Assembly: GCA_016721505.1 (NCBI GenBank)
Contig: JADKHX010000009.1
Location: 124,001 to 188,000, forward strand
Length of the DNA: 64,000 bases
Direction of reading: 5' to 3'
Source of the DNA: Rhodocyclaceae bacterium
GTDB taxonomy: Bacteria; Pseudomonadota; Gammaproteobacteria; Burkholderiales; Rhodocyclaceae
Below the pieces are notes generated by a model that saw nothing but the letters and a program-made list of their open reading frames with translations, was not told the DNA's origin and ran no database searches. Below are positions 56,950 to 64,000 of the stretch, piece by piece; positions within the stretch are counted from its first letter, which is position 1; every line of letters starts with the position of its first letter. The translations under genes were made by a program, and so were the position numbers.

Positions 56950-58814
56950 TTGGCTTTCTTCGCTTGAATAGCTTCAATTTGATCCATGATTTTGTTCATC
57001 CGCGCAACCAATGCTTGATAGGGCGCGGGGGATGCCAAATCAACGCCAGCTTGCTTGACTAACTCGTAGGGATAGCGCGAGCCGCCAGCACGTAAGACGT
57101 TGAGATAACGCTCGCGCGCACCCGGGGTGCCTTTGAGAATTTCTGCGGCGAACATCGAACCAGCCGAAATGGAAGTGGCGTATTGAAATACATAAAAGCC
57201 GCGATAAAAATGCGGAATGTAAGCCCACTCGACGGTGTACAGATCGTCGATTTTCACGACACCTTCATTGTCGCCGTGATAGCGCTTCAAAATGTCACCG
57301 TAAATTTTGGTAATGGCTTCACCGGTCAATGATTCACCCTTGTCGACCTTGGCATGCACCGTGCGTTCAAAGTCGGCAAACATCGCTTGACGGAAAAATG
57401 TACCGCGCAGATTTTCCAGATCCGAGCCGAGATAGAGCAGGCGCTCCTCATCAGTCTTGGCGATTTTCATCATGTGATTGAGCAAGAAGACTTCGTTGGT
57501 GGTCGAAGCAATTTCTGCGGTGAATGTTGGGTAATCAGCGGTGATGTAGGGTTGCGCCTTGTTCGCCAAATACGAATGCATCGCATGACCCCATTCGTGC
57601 GCCAAGGTCGACACCGATGCGTAGTCATCGTTGTGGTTGAGCAGTAAATAGGGATGCACATCGTAGGCCGAGCCATTCATATAAGCGCCGGAGGCTTTAC
57701 GTGGTCGTGAATACACATCCATCCAACGGCTTTTTGTCCCTAGTGTCATCGCTTTGACATAGTCGTCGCCCAGCGGGGTGACCGAAGCGAGCATCAACGC
57801 GGTGGAATCCTTGATCGAGTAAACCTGCGTGCTTTTCACCAGCGGTGGATAGATGTCGTAGTAACGCATTTCAGTCACGCCGAGCATTTTTGCGCGCAGT
57901 TTGAAGTAGCGGTGCAGCGTCGGCAAGTTGGCGTTGGCTTGTTCGACCAAGGTGTTGTACACCGCTACGGGCAGCTTGTTGCCATCGAGCGCTTGGGTCA
58001 GCGAATCCGGGTAGTTGCGAACCTTGGAATACACCGTGCTCTTTTTCAAATATTCGTAGAAATTCACGCCGTAGGTGCGCTCGAATTCTTTCCATTTTCC
58101 CCAGAACGCATCAAATACCTTCTTGCGATCTTCGCGATTGGGGAGTGAGCGATATTTGGTGTACGCCGACTGATCAACAAGGACTTCTGTGCCGTCAGAA
58201 AGTTTTACCTTTGGCCACGGCATGTCGGCGTTGGATAAAGTGCCATAAACCGCTTCTGCCGCGTTGGTGGCCGAACCGAAGGTGGCAATCAAAGCTTCGC
58301 CACGTTTATCCAATGTGTGCTCGGCAGAGCGCAAGACGTTGTCAAGCGGCTGACGATAAATCGCCAGGGATTTATCTTTTTTCAGGAATGCATCCACTTT
58401 AGCGCGACCCATTTTCAATAACTCGGGGCTGGCAAATGAACTGGCTTCCTGTAATTTATTTCCCAACACATCAGCACGTTGGCTCAAATCCATTCCAGCG
58501 GTGGCACCAGTATCTTCATCGCGCCATTGAAAGGCATAGCTCGCCAGCAATGCGTAGCGTTTTTGCAAATCGGAATTCAAATCCATGCAACGTTTGAATT
58601 CCTTGACCGAGGACGCGAGCTTGCCGCTACAAGCAGTAAATTCTTTGAGTTGCGCTTCAAGACGTACGGCATCTTTATCCCAGTCGGCTTGGGATTTGTA
58701 CATGTCTTTCAAGTTCCAGCGATCAGCTTCGGTTTCAGCCGGGTTTGCTGCATTGGCAAGGCTGGCAAAAAGTGCCAATACCGTAATGCTGCTAAATTTC
58801 AATTTGGAAATCAT
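56946..58814 (-). CDS. pepF: oligoendopeptidase F, exported
   Basis: A 622-residue M3 metallopeptidase. The zinc motif HEWGHAMHS lies near residue 405 in TLAHEWGHAMHSYLANKAQP, with the third ligand region TTNEVFLLNHMM. It starts with a signal peptide (MISKLKFSSITVLALFASLANA), so it acts in the periplasm, unlike the cytoplasmic Bacillus and Lactococcus enzymes. ATG at 58814 has AAAGGG upstream and begins the signal sequence. It is coupled to the downstream GNAT gene. Confidence 0.88.
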   Translation of the reverse strand: MISKLKFSSITVLALFASLANAANPAETEADRWNLKDMYKSQADWDKDAVRLEAQLKEFTACSGKLASSVKEFKRCMDLNSDLQKRYALLASYAFQWRDEDTGATAGMDLSQRADVLGNKLQEASSFASPELLKMGRAKVDAFLKKDKSLAIYRQPLDNVLRSAEHTLDKRGEALIATFGSATNAAEAVYGTLSNADMPWPKVKLSDGTEVLVDQSAYTKYRSLPNREDRKKVFDAFWGKWKEFERTYGVNFYEYLKKSTVYSKVRNYPDSLTQALDGNKLPVAVYNTLVEQANANLPTLHRYFKLRAKMLGVTEMRYYDIYPPLVKSTQVYSIKDSTALMLASVTPLGDDYVKAMTLGTKSRWMDVYSRPRKASGAYMNGSAYDVHPYLLLNHNDDYASVSTLAHEWGHAMHSYLANKAQPYITADYPTFTAEIASTTNEVFLLNHMMKIAKTDEERLLYLGSDLENLRGTFFRQAMFADFERTVHAKVDKGESLTGEAITKIYGDILKRYHGDNEGVVKIDDLYTVEWAYIPHFYRGFYVFQYATSISAGSMFAAEILKGTPGARERYLNVLRAGGSRYPYELVKQAGVDLASPAPYQALVARMNKIMDQIEAIQAKKAN

Positions 58815-58991
58815 TGCTTCGCCCTTTAAAAGTGAGGATGCACCTGCCCGCATAATGTGGGCTCGTTCGCTTCGTCGTCTATCGGATTTTTCGATCGCGC
58901 AAAAGTTCTGATCGGCGCAAATCGCATAGATACAGTCTAGCTAAGGATCAAGGCAATTTCCACCTATGAAAAGCACATTTTGGTTGCCCGC

Positions 58992-59600
58992 ATGATTGAA
59001 CTTTTGACTAAACGCCTGCATGACTATCGCCCGCGCCGGATACCGGGACGGAATTTAGTCACTCGCTGCGGGGTTGTGATTTTGATTGCCGAACACGGAC
59101 TGAAAAAGTCTGATGCGATGCCTACGATTTTGATGATGCAACGCGCCGAACGCGCCGGCGATCCGTGGTCAGGCGATGTGTCTTTCCCCGGTGGCAAACA
59201 AGATGCAAGCGATGCCAATACACGCGCTGCTGCACTACGTGAGTTGCACGAGGAAACTGGATTTATTGCAGATGGTATGGTCACGCCGATAGGAAGATTG
59301 TCTGACCGAGTAACGCGCGAACACGGACGCAATCGACCGATGATTGTCTCGCCTTATGTTTATGTCACGCAAAAGGCGGTGGCGCTTAAACCAGGCGCAG
59401 AAGCGGCATCGTTGGTCTGGGTACCGCTGTCATTTTTGACCGACCGCGCACGCCGTACGCGAAAAATCTGGCGCGTTGCCGGTGTGCCGCTTCCCGCTCC
59501 TGCTATCGACATCGGCAGTGCAGTTTTGTGGGGATTGTCGCTAATGATGGCGGATGAATTGGTCAGAGCAGGGGGATTGAAAAGCCTAGGCAAAGCGTGA
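58992..59600 (+). CDS. Nudix hydrolase, CoA pyrophosphatase-like
   Basis: A 202-residue Nudix protein with box GGKQDASDANTRAAALRELHEETGF and, before it, MMQRAERAGDPWSGDVSFPGG, typical of the NudL/YeaB CoA-diphosphatase group. It hydrolyses CoA or related nucleoside diphosphate derivatives to adenosine 3',5'-bisphosphate and phosphopantetheine. ATG at 58992 is preferred. The dispersed-repeat palindrome begins 2 bases after its stop. Confidence 0.83.
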   Translation: MIELLTKRLHDYRPRRIPGRNLVTRCGVVILIAEHGLKKSDAMPTILMMQRAERAGDPWSGDVSFPGGKQDASDANTRAAALRELHEETGFIADGMVTPIGRLSDRVTREHGRNRPMIVSPYVYVTQKAVALKPGAEAASLVWVPLSFLTDRARRTRKIWRVAGVPLPAPAIDIGSAVLWGLSLMMADELVRAGGLKSLGKA

Positions 59601-59602
59601 GC

Positions 59603-59643
59603 GAGTTGGTGCTGACCACACGCCGTGTGGTTAGCACCAACTC
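59603..59643. repeat. short dispersed repeat, copy 13 (41-bp palindrome)
   Basis: GAGTTGGTGCTGACCACACG, a central C, then CGTGTGGTTAGCACCAACTC: two repeat copies head to head sharing the CACGCCGTG centre, with one mismatch between 20-base arms. It sits between the convergent Nudix and GST genes, so it could act as a transcription terminator for both although no U tract follows. Confidence 0.88.
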
Positions 59644-59672
59644 AAATTACGCCGATCAACAAGCGCTTGCGA

Positions 59673-60287
59673 TCAAGCCTTAATCAAGCCTTCGGCGCGC
59701 ATTGCGGCGATGACTTTCTCACGGCTGCCAACGCGAGTGACGAAAGCTTTGACCAGCGGCCACTGGGCAAGATCAATGCCGACGAAATTTGTCCAGTTGG
59801 CGACGACGAACAAGTAGGCGTCGGCGACGGTGAAGGTGTCACCCATCAGATAGGCGCGGCCATCCGCTAATTCGGTTTCAATGAATGCCATTTTGCGTCC
59901 AACCAAGGCGACAGCCGCGGCACGAGCTTCGGCTGAAAGATCGGGCGAGAACAATGGGCCGAAGGCTTTGTGTAATTCAGAGCCGATGTAGTTCAGGTGT
60001 GATTGCACTTGCGCCCGCTCTATGCTGCCAGCTTTAGGTAGCAATCCAGCGGCAGGGTTTTGGTCAGCAATGTATTGCAATATTGCCGGCCCTTCGGTCA
60101 GGATTACGTCGTTGTCCAGGCGCAGCGCGGGCACATAGCCTTTCCGGTTGATCACTTGAAAATCCGCACCCGATGCGGTCTTTTGTGTTTTGGTGTCGAC
60201 CTTTTCAACCTCGAAAGTCGCGCCGATTTCGTGCAAGGCGATGTGTGAAGCGAGTGAGCAAGCGGCGGGCATGTAATAAAGTTTCAT
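59673..60287 (-). CDS. beta-class glutathione S-transferase
   Basis: A 204-residue beta-class GST: MKLYYMPAACSLASHIALHEIG has the class catalytic Cys at position 10, then NRKGYVPALRLDNDVILTEGPAILQYIAD for glutathione binding, and FTVADAYLFVVANWTNFVGIDLAQWP. AAAGGAAA precedes the start. It is divergent from an HxlR regulator, which probably controls it. Confidence 0.9.
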   Translation of the reverse strand: MKLYYMPAACSLASHIALHEIGATFEVEKVDTKTQKTASGADFQVINRKGYVPALRLDNDVILTEGPAILQYIADQNPAAGLLPKAGSIERAQVQSHLNYIGSELHKAFGPLFSPDLSAEARAAAVALVGRKMAFIETELADGRAYLMGDTFTVADAYLFVVANWTNFVGIDLAQWPLVKAFVTRVGSREKVIAAMRAEGLIKA

Positions 60288-60366
60288 TGCGGTGTTTCCT
60301 TTCGTAATGGAAGATTTTGCGAATCAGTGCGCATGGTATTGGCAATGATTTCGTTTGTAAACTAGA

Positions 60367-60407
60367 TTTCCATTGGATACTATAATATTCGGTTTCCAAA
60401 TGGTTAC
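60367..60407. promoter_or_regulatory. direct repeats in the GST/HxlR divergent promoter region
   Basis: TTTCCATTGGATAC at 60367-60380 and TTTCCAAATGGTTAC at 60393-60407 are near-identical direct repeats, 26 bases start to start, with TATAATATT between them. Their position between the divergent GST and HxlR genes makes them candidate HxlR operators; binding is inferred. Confidence 0.45.
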
Positions 60408-60434
60408 TAAGTTAACTCACTCAGTTGAATAAAT

Positions 60435-60800
60435 ATGGTGCTAAAAGTCCGCAAGAATCAAAGCCCCAAGCCGCCTGAGGCCTGTCCAATATCAACTTGC
60501 ATGTCATTCCTGGGCGGTGCATGGACGGCTAATATCATCTGGAATCTCACCGGCGGGCCACGACGCTTTAACGAATTGCGCGCCGATATTCCGAAAATAT
60601 CGCCAAAAATTTTGTCCGCGCGGGTTCGTTTTTTGGAAGTCGAAGGCATCATTAGCCGTGAAGTGAAAACCACATCGCCGCCATCGGTTGAATATTCGCT
60701 GACCAAACTTGGCCGTGAATTGCTACCCGCAATTGAAGCCGTAGCCTCGGTGGGACAAAAGCTAAAGAAACGCAATATCGAACGCAAAAATTCCGCTTGA
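60435..60800 (+). CDS. HxlR-family transcriptional regulator
   Basis: A 121-residue winged-helix regulator: CPISTCMSFLGGAWTANIIWNLTGGPRRFNELRADIPKISPKILSARVRFLEVEGIISREV, the HxlR domain with a Cys near its N-terminus that in some members senses electrophiles or oxidants. It is divergent from a GST, so control of detoxification is likely. Confidence 0.87.
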   Translation: MVLKVRKNQSPKPPEACPISTCMSFLGGAWTANIIWNLTGGPRRFNELRADIPKISPKILSARVRFLEVEGIISREVKTTSPPSVEYSLTKLGRELLPAIEAVASVGQKLKKRNIERKNSA

Positions 60801-60852
60801 GCGGGCGTTGCGATTACCTCGCGTCGCCTGAGCCCGTTGCTTGGGCAGTGAC

Positions 60853-61500
60853 TTAATGTGTGTCCGCTGCCGCGCGCTGGATAGTCGCCAACAAAGTCCC
60901 AGCGACGACAAACATGCTGCCGAACACGCGATTCAGCGTGCCGATGTGCGCAGGTGATTTGAGTGCTCTCAACACGCGCGATGCTAGCGCCGTATAGCCG
61001 CCCATCACCACTAAGTCGGTAAATCCTATAGTCGCTCCGATGATGAAATATTGCGGCCATAGCGCTTGAGTCGGGTCTATGAAGTGCGGCACCACGGCCA
61101 GCAAAAATATCGTGCCTTTGGGATTGACGGCGTTGATAACCCATCCCCGAAGAATCATGCGGCGTGCGGTAACGTTGGTAGTACCAACACCATCCGCAGG
61201 CACATCTAGCGGCATACTTGGCGCACGAAACTGTGAAATACCAAGCCAGATTAAGTACCCGGCACCAAGCCATTTGATAACGCCAAAAGCCAGCGACGAT
61301 GTCGCAACGATAGTACCCAACCCGACACCGACGATGATGACCTGCGTCCAGATGCCGAGTATCAAGCCTATCGTCGTAATGTAGCCGCGCAAGAAACCGT
61401 GGTTGAGTCCAGCACTCATCGCCGCCACTGCTCCCGCGCCCGGCGAAATACTTATCGCCCATGATGCGGCGAAGAAGGCTAACCAAACTGAAAGTTCCAT
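60853..61500 (-). CDS. LysE/RhtB-family exporter
   Basis: A 215-residue membrane protein with about six helices: MELSVWLAFFAASWAISISPGAGAVAAMSAGLNHGFLRGYITTIG (with the family SPGP-like SPGAGA), LGAGYLIWLGISQFRAP and a C-terminal hairpin. The family exports amino acids such as lysine, threonine or homoserine. ATG at 61500 gives the family-standard start; the open frame upstream is not needed. Substrate unknown. Confidence 0.87.
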   Translation of the reverse strand: MELSVWLAFFAASWAISISPGAGAVAAMSAGLNHGFLRGYITTIGLILGIWTQVIIVGVGLGTIVATSSLAFGVIKWLGAGYLIWLGISQFRAPSMPLDVPADGVGTTNVTARRMILRGWVINAVNPKGTIFLLAVVPHFIDPTQALWPQYFIIGATIGFTDLVVMGGYTALASRVLRALKSPAHIGTLNRVFGSMFVVAGTLLATIQRAAADTH

Positions 61501-61528
61501 GCTGAAAATCCCGAAAATTTGTTGATGC

Positions 61529-62491
61529 TTAGATGAAACGACCGTTGGTTTTGAACTGATCGGTCGCGGCGACGAGCGCCGCAGAAATACCAGGTTCAAA
61601 CGCCGAATGACCGGCATCGGGAATCATCTGAAACACCGCTTCCGGCCAAGCTTGGTGCAAGCGATAGGCCGATAGCGGTGGGCAGACGACATCGTAGCGA
61701 CCTTGCACAATGACGGCTGGCAGGTGTCGAATTTTGTCGACATTGCGGATCAATTGATCTTCGCTGAGGAAGGAGTCGTGCAGGAAGTAGTGCGCTTCGA
61801 GACGGCCGATGCCGAGACCGACTTCTTCTGATCCGAAATGATCAGTCACATCCGGCTGCGGCAGCAGATGCAGACAGCTGCCTTCGTAGCGGCTCCAGGT
61901 GCGGGCGGCGGCAGTGTAGATTTTCGGGTCGTCGCAAAATAGTAATTTCGCATAGGCCTGCAACACGTTGCCGCGCTCAGCTTCCGGCAAGGGTGCAACC
62001 AAGCGCGCGTGCTCTTCGGGGAAGAACCATTTCACGCCATTGAGAAACCAGTCGATCTCGGCAGGCGTGCATAAAAATATCCCGCGTAAGACAAAACCTG
62101 TGCATCGTTCTGCATGAGCTTGACCATAAGCCAGCGCCAGCGTGGAGCCCCAAGAGCCGCCGAACACCAACCATTTTTCGATGTGCAACATTTCGCGGAT
62201 TTGTTCGATGTCTTGAATCAATAATTGGGTGGTGTTGTTGCGATACTCGCCCAATGGCGTTGATTGTCCTGCGCCGCGTTGATCAAACAAGACGATACGG
62301 TAATACGCCGGATCGAAAAATTGCCGATGCGTTGGCGACAAACCACCGCCCGGTCCGCCGTGCAGAAAAATCACCGGAATGCCATTGGGATTGCCGCATT
62401 CTTCCCAATAAATGTTGTGGATTTCATCGACCGCCAAACGGCCGCTGCGAGTGGGTTCTAGCGCTGGATATAGTGCGGTGTTGGTGCTCAT
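61529..62491 (-). CDS. pip: prolyl aminopeptidase
   Basis: A 320-residue alpha/beta hydrolase of peptidase family S33 that removes N-terminal proline. It has oxyanion FLHGGPGGGLSPTHRQFFDP, DQRGAGQS, nucleophile GGSWGSTLALAYGQAH, acid in QGRYDVVCPP and catalytic His in DAGHSAFEPG. The start overlaps the stop of the upstream M3 peptidase (ATGA), so the two peptidases are coupled. Confidence 0.92.
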   Translation of the reverse strand: MSTNTALYPALEPTRSGRLAVDEIHNIYWEECGNPNGIPVIFLHGGPGGGLSPTHRQFFDPAYYRIVLFDQRGAGQSTPLGEYRNNTTQLLIQDIEQIREMLHIEKWLVFGGSWGSTLALAYGQAHAERCTGFVLRGIFLCTPAEIDWFLNGVKWFFPEEHARLVAPLPEAERGNVLQAYAKLLFCDDPKIYTAAARTWSRYEGSCLHLLPQPDVTDHFGSEEVGLGIGRLEAHYFLHDSFLSEDQLIRNVDKIRHLPAVIVQGRYDVVCPPLSAYRLHQAWPEAVFQMIPDAGHSAFEPGISAALVAATDQFKTNGRFI

Positions 62492-64000
62492 TGCAAGATG
62501 GCTCCTTGGGCGGTGGCGGGGTATTGCTGGTATATCCAACGTTCAAAGTTTTGACACATCGCGTCGTCGGATTGGCTGTTATCGGCCAGCACCTCTGCAC
62601 CATGGACGATACGGATGGTCGCGTCCAAGTTGCCTGCCGTCACCGCGGGATATTCGCGCGTTGCAGCCGTAGCGATTTTGGCTTTGGCTTCGGCCCAAGC
62701 TTCATCGACGGTTTGATTGCAGCTATCGGCCAGATACTTTGCATTGAACGGCTCGCCAGTGAGGCTGATCAAGGTTTCGTTGTGGCTCAAGCTGTTGCCG
62801 GGCGCCCAGTAATGCTCGGCCAGTGCGGGACCAATCGCCGGGTTGTCGGTCAGATAGCCGTACTTGCGCTCGAAATAGGCACGCGTTTGATACACCGCCA
62901 TGTTGGCCAACAAGTAGCCTTGATACGACGCAGCAGATTCCTGATTCAGCAAATGCGGAATCGCCAACAGCGGGCGCGGCCCAACCGGAATACCAAGGAT
63001 GCGTTGTTCGCACTGACGCGCCAGCGCAAGTACCGTTTCGTCGTTCAGCGCATCATCGCTTAGCTGATATAGCGCACGCTCGAAATACGGCACCACCAAA
63101 ATGCCGCGCTCGGCATAGGCGGCGAACGGTTGCGTAGTCTCGATCCGTTGCCGGATCAGCGCATCGGGAATCGCCTCGCCGGCGGCATTGCGGGCGTAGC
63201 GCTTGAGCCAGTCGGCATCCTCGAGCAAGCTGTCGCAGAACATCGACTGTGTCTCGGCATAGGCCATCGAAGTCGGCGGAAATTCCTGCGAGAAGCAGGG
63301 CGAGTTCTGCGTCACGTTGGCGAAATGCGCGGCGTGTCCACCTTCGTGAAACAGCGTGTTGATTGCCCGCGCACCACTGCCCACCTGGTCCGGCTGCGCC
63401 TCGGCAGTGAAGTTAATTTGGCCGGCGACCCAATGCTTATTGCCGTCGAAAAAACTGGGAATCGGGCCATGACAAAAACCGTTTTGATATTTACCTTTGC
63501 GCTCCAGCAAATCCAATTGCAGTGTTGCGCCGCGATACGAAATGCCGAGACGGCGGAAGCTTTCCACCCAGCGCTGCAAGCCTTTGGCGAACGACAAATA
63601 CGGATCGAACTGGCGGGTGATGTCGCCGCTGATATTGAAGCGAAGATTCCACGGTTTGGTTGCATCGCTGCCATGCGTTTGCGTCAGGTCCTGCATCGCT
63701 CGTTCGTTGGCGGAACGCGTCCGTGCTTCAAAGTCGTCGAGTACCGCAAACAATTCGGCTGACGACATCTGCTCGTTTTTGCGCACCTTGTATTCGAAAT
63801 AATCGGGAAAGCCCTGGGCGCGGGCAAAGGCATTACGTTTGCGCACAATGTCGAGGAAGCCGTTGGCCAGTACCCATTTTTCCAAACCCAACAGAGCATC
63901 GTGTGAACTCTTGCGCGCCGCTTCATTCGGGTTGGTGCCAAGATTGGTGCTGAGCATGGAGAGCGTCGCTTCCTCGCGCTCGCCAGCCTCGTTGATATGA
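62488..64000 (-). CDS. M3-like metallopeptidase (5' end beyond window)
   Basis: At least 504 residues, the frame remaining open to the window edge through HINEAGEREEATLSML. The zinc motif HEGGHA appears in NTLFHEGGHAAHFAN, with a downstream Glu region (AYAETQSMFCDSLLEDADW) typical of the M3/oligopeptidase fold. No signal peptide can be judged because the N-terminus is missing. It is coupled to prolyl aminopeptidase, suggesting cytoplasmic peptide turnover. Confidence 0.8.
   Translation of the reverse strand, partial: HINEAGEREEATLSMLSTNLGTNPNEAARKSSHDALLGLEKWVLANGFLDIVRKRNAFARAQGFPDYFEYKVRKNEQMSSAELFAVLDDFEARTRSANERAMQDLTQTHGSDATKPWNLRFNISGDITRQFDPYLSFAKGLQRWVESFRRLGISYRGATLQLDLLERKGKYQNGFCHGPIPSFFDGNKHWVAGQINFTAEAQPDQVGSGARAINTLFHEGGHAAHFANVTQNSPCFSQEFPPTSMAYAETQSMFCDSLLEDADWLKRYARNAAGEAIPDALIRQRIETTQPFAAYAERGILVVPYFERALYQLSDDALNDETVLALARQCEQRILGIPVGPRPLLAIPHLLNQESAASYQGYLLANMAVYQTRAYFERKYGYLTDNPAIGPALAEHYWAPGNSLSHNETLISLTGEPFNAKYLADSCNQTVDEAWAEAKAKIATAATREYPAVTAGNLDATIRIVHGAEVLADNSQSDDAMCQNFERWIYQQYPATAQGAILQ

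Noticed and set aside
61170..61205. Small inverted repeat GTTGGTAGTACCAAC in the LysE-family gene, loosely like the dispersed repeat.
   Set aside because: Spacing and second half do not fit the consensus, and it lies in ordinary coding sequence (VGTTNV).
1..64000. The short repeat as a CRISPR or integron attC array.
   Set aside because: Copies are kilobases apart, in both orientations, without regular spacers, cas genes, an integrase or attC-type paired core sites.

Overview
The window looks like chromosomal DNA of a betaproteobacterium with moderate to high GC. The blocks dapC-dapD-pilU-dapE-prmB and smc-zipA-like-ligA, a zeta-class maleylacetoacetate isomerase and a run of glutathione S-transferases all fit Burkholderiales, Rhodocyclales or Nitrosomonadales. 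I cannot place the order from sequence alone. There is no prophage, CRISPR array or plasmid backbone.

Layout. 0.1-2.6 kb: maiA, hslO (Hsp33), an ArsC/Spx-like reductase and a CBS-domain protein. 2.7-7.4 kb: a three-gene operon for 2-oxoglutarate:ferredoxin/NADP oxidoreductase. 7.6-12.9 kb: a DUF2785-like exported protein, then a MacAB-like exporter split into adaptor, ATPase and two permeases. 13.2-25.7 kb: oxidoreductases, an acyltransferase and an aromatic-compound catabolic operon (extradiol-type dioxygenase, FAH-family hydrolase, flavin monooxygenase, acyl-CoA ligase). That operon is transcribed away from a TetR regulator and shares with it an AT-rich region containing TTGAACA/TGTTCAA sites; a quinone oxidoreductase and a pirin follow the regulator. 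25.7-30.9 kb: lysine biosynthesis genes with pilU and prmB. 31.2-40.1 kb: a decayed accessory island with a dead IS3-type insertion sequence, three methyltransferase genes (two broken), two tandem TPR-GT41 (SPINDLY/OGT-type) glycosyltransferase units and two copies of an unrecognised four-cysteine secreted protein. 40.2-48.1 kb: queF, smc, zipA-like, ligA, tRNA-Asp and an HU gene. 48.3-53.4 kb: a flavodoxin and an RND efflux pair. 53.5-64 kb: glutathione S-transferases, hydrolases, a GNAT acetyltransferase, oligoendopeptidase F, a Nudix hydrolase, an HxlR regulator, a LysE exporter, and an M3 peptidase with prolyl aminopeptidase.

Two themes cut across the window. First, a short dispersed repeat (consensus GCCAGTTGGTGCTGG, two variable bases, ACACGCCGTC) recurs about every 5 kb in both orientations. 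It lies between genes and also inside coding sequence without stopping translation (hslO, pirin, dapC, smc and the GNAT C-terminus). One copy is a 41-bp near-perfect palindrome. A longer repeat of about 80 bp lies inside hslO and again at 12.95 kb. I regard this as the most interesting undescribed signal here. Second, many conserved genes (korB, dapE, dapC, smc, zipA, ligA, the RND pump) carry single-base frameshifts. Comparing the two near-identical glycosyltransferase copies puts most of their indels in homopolymer runs, so sequencing error is the leading explanation. The large deletion in smc and the decayed island genes need another explanation.
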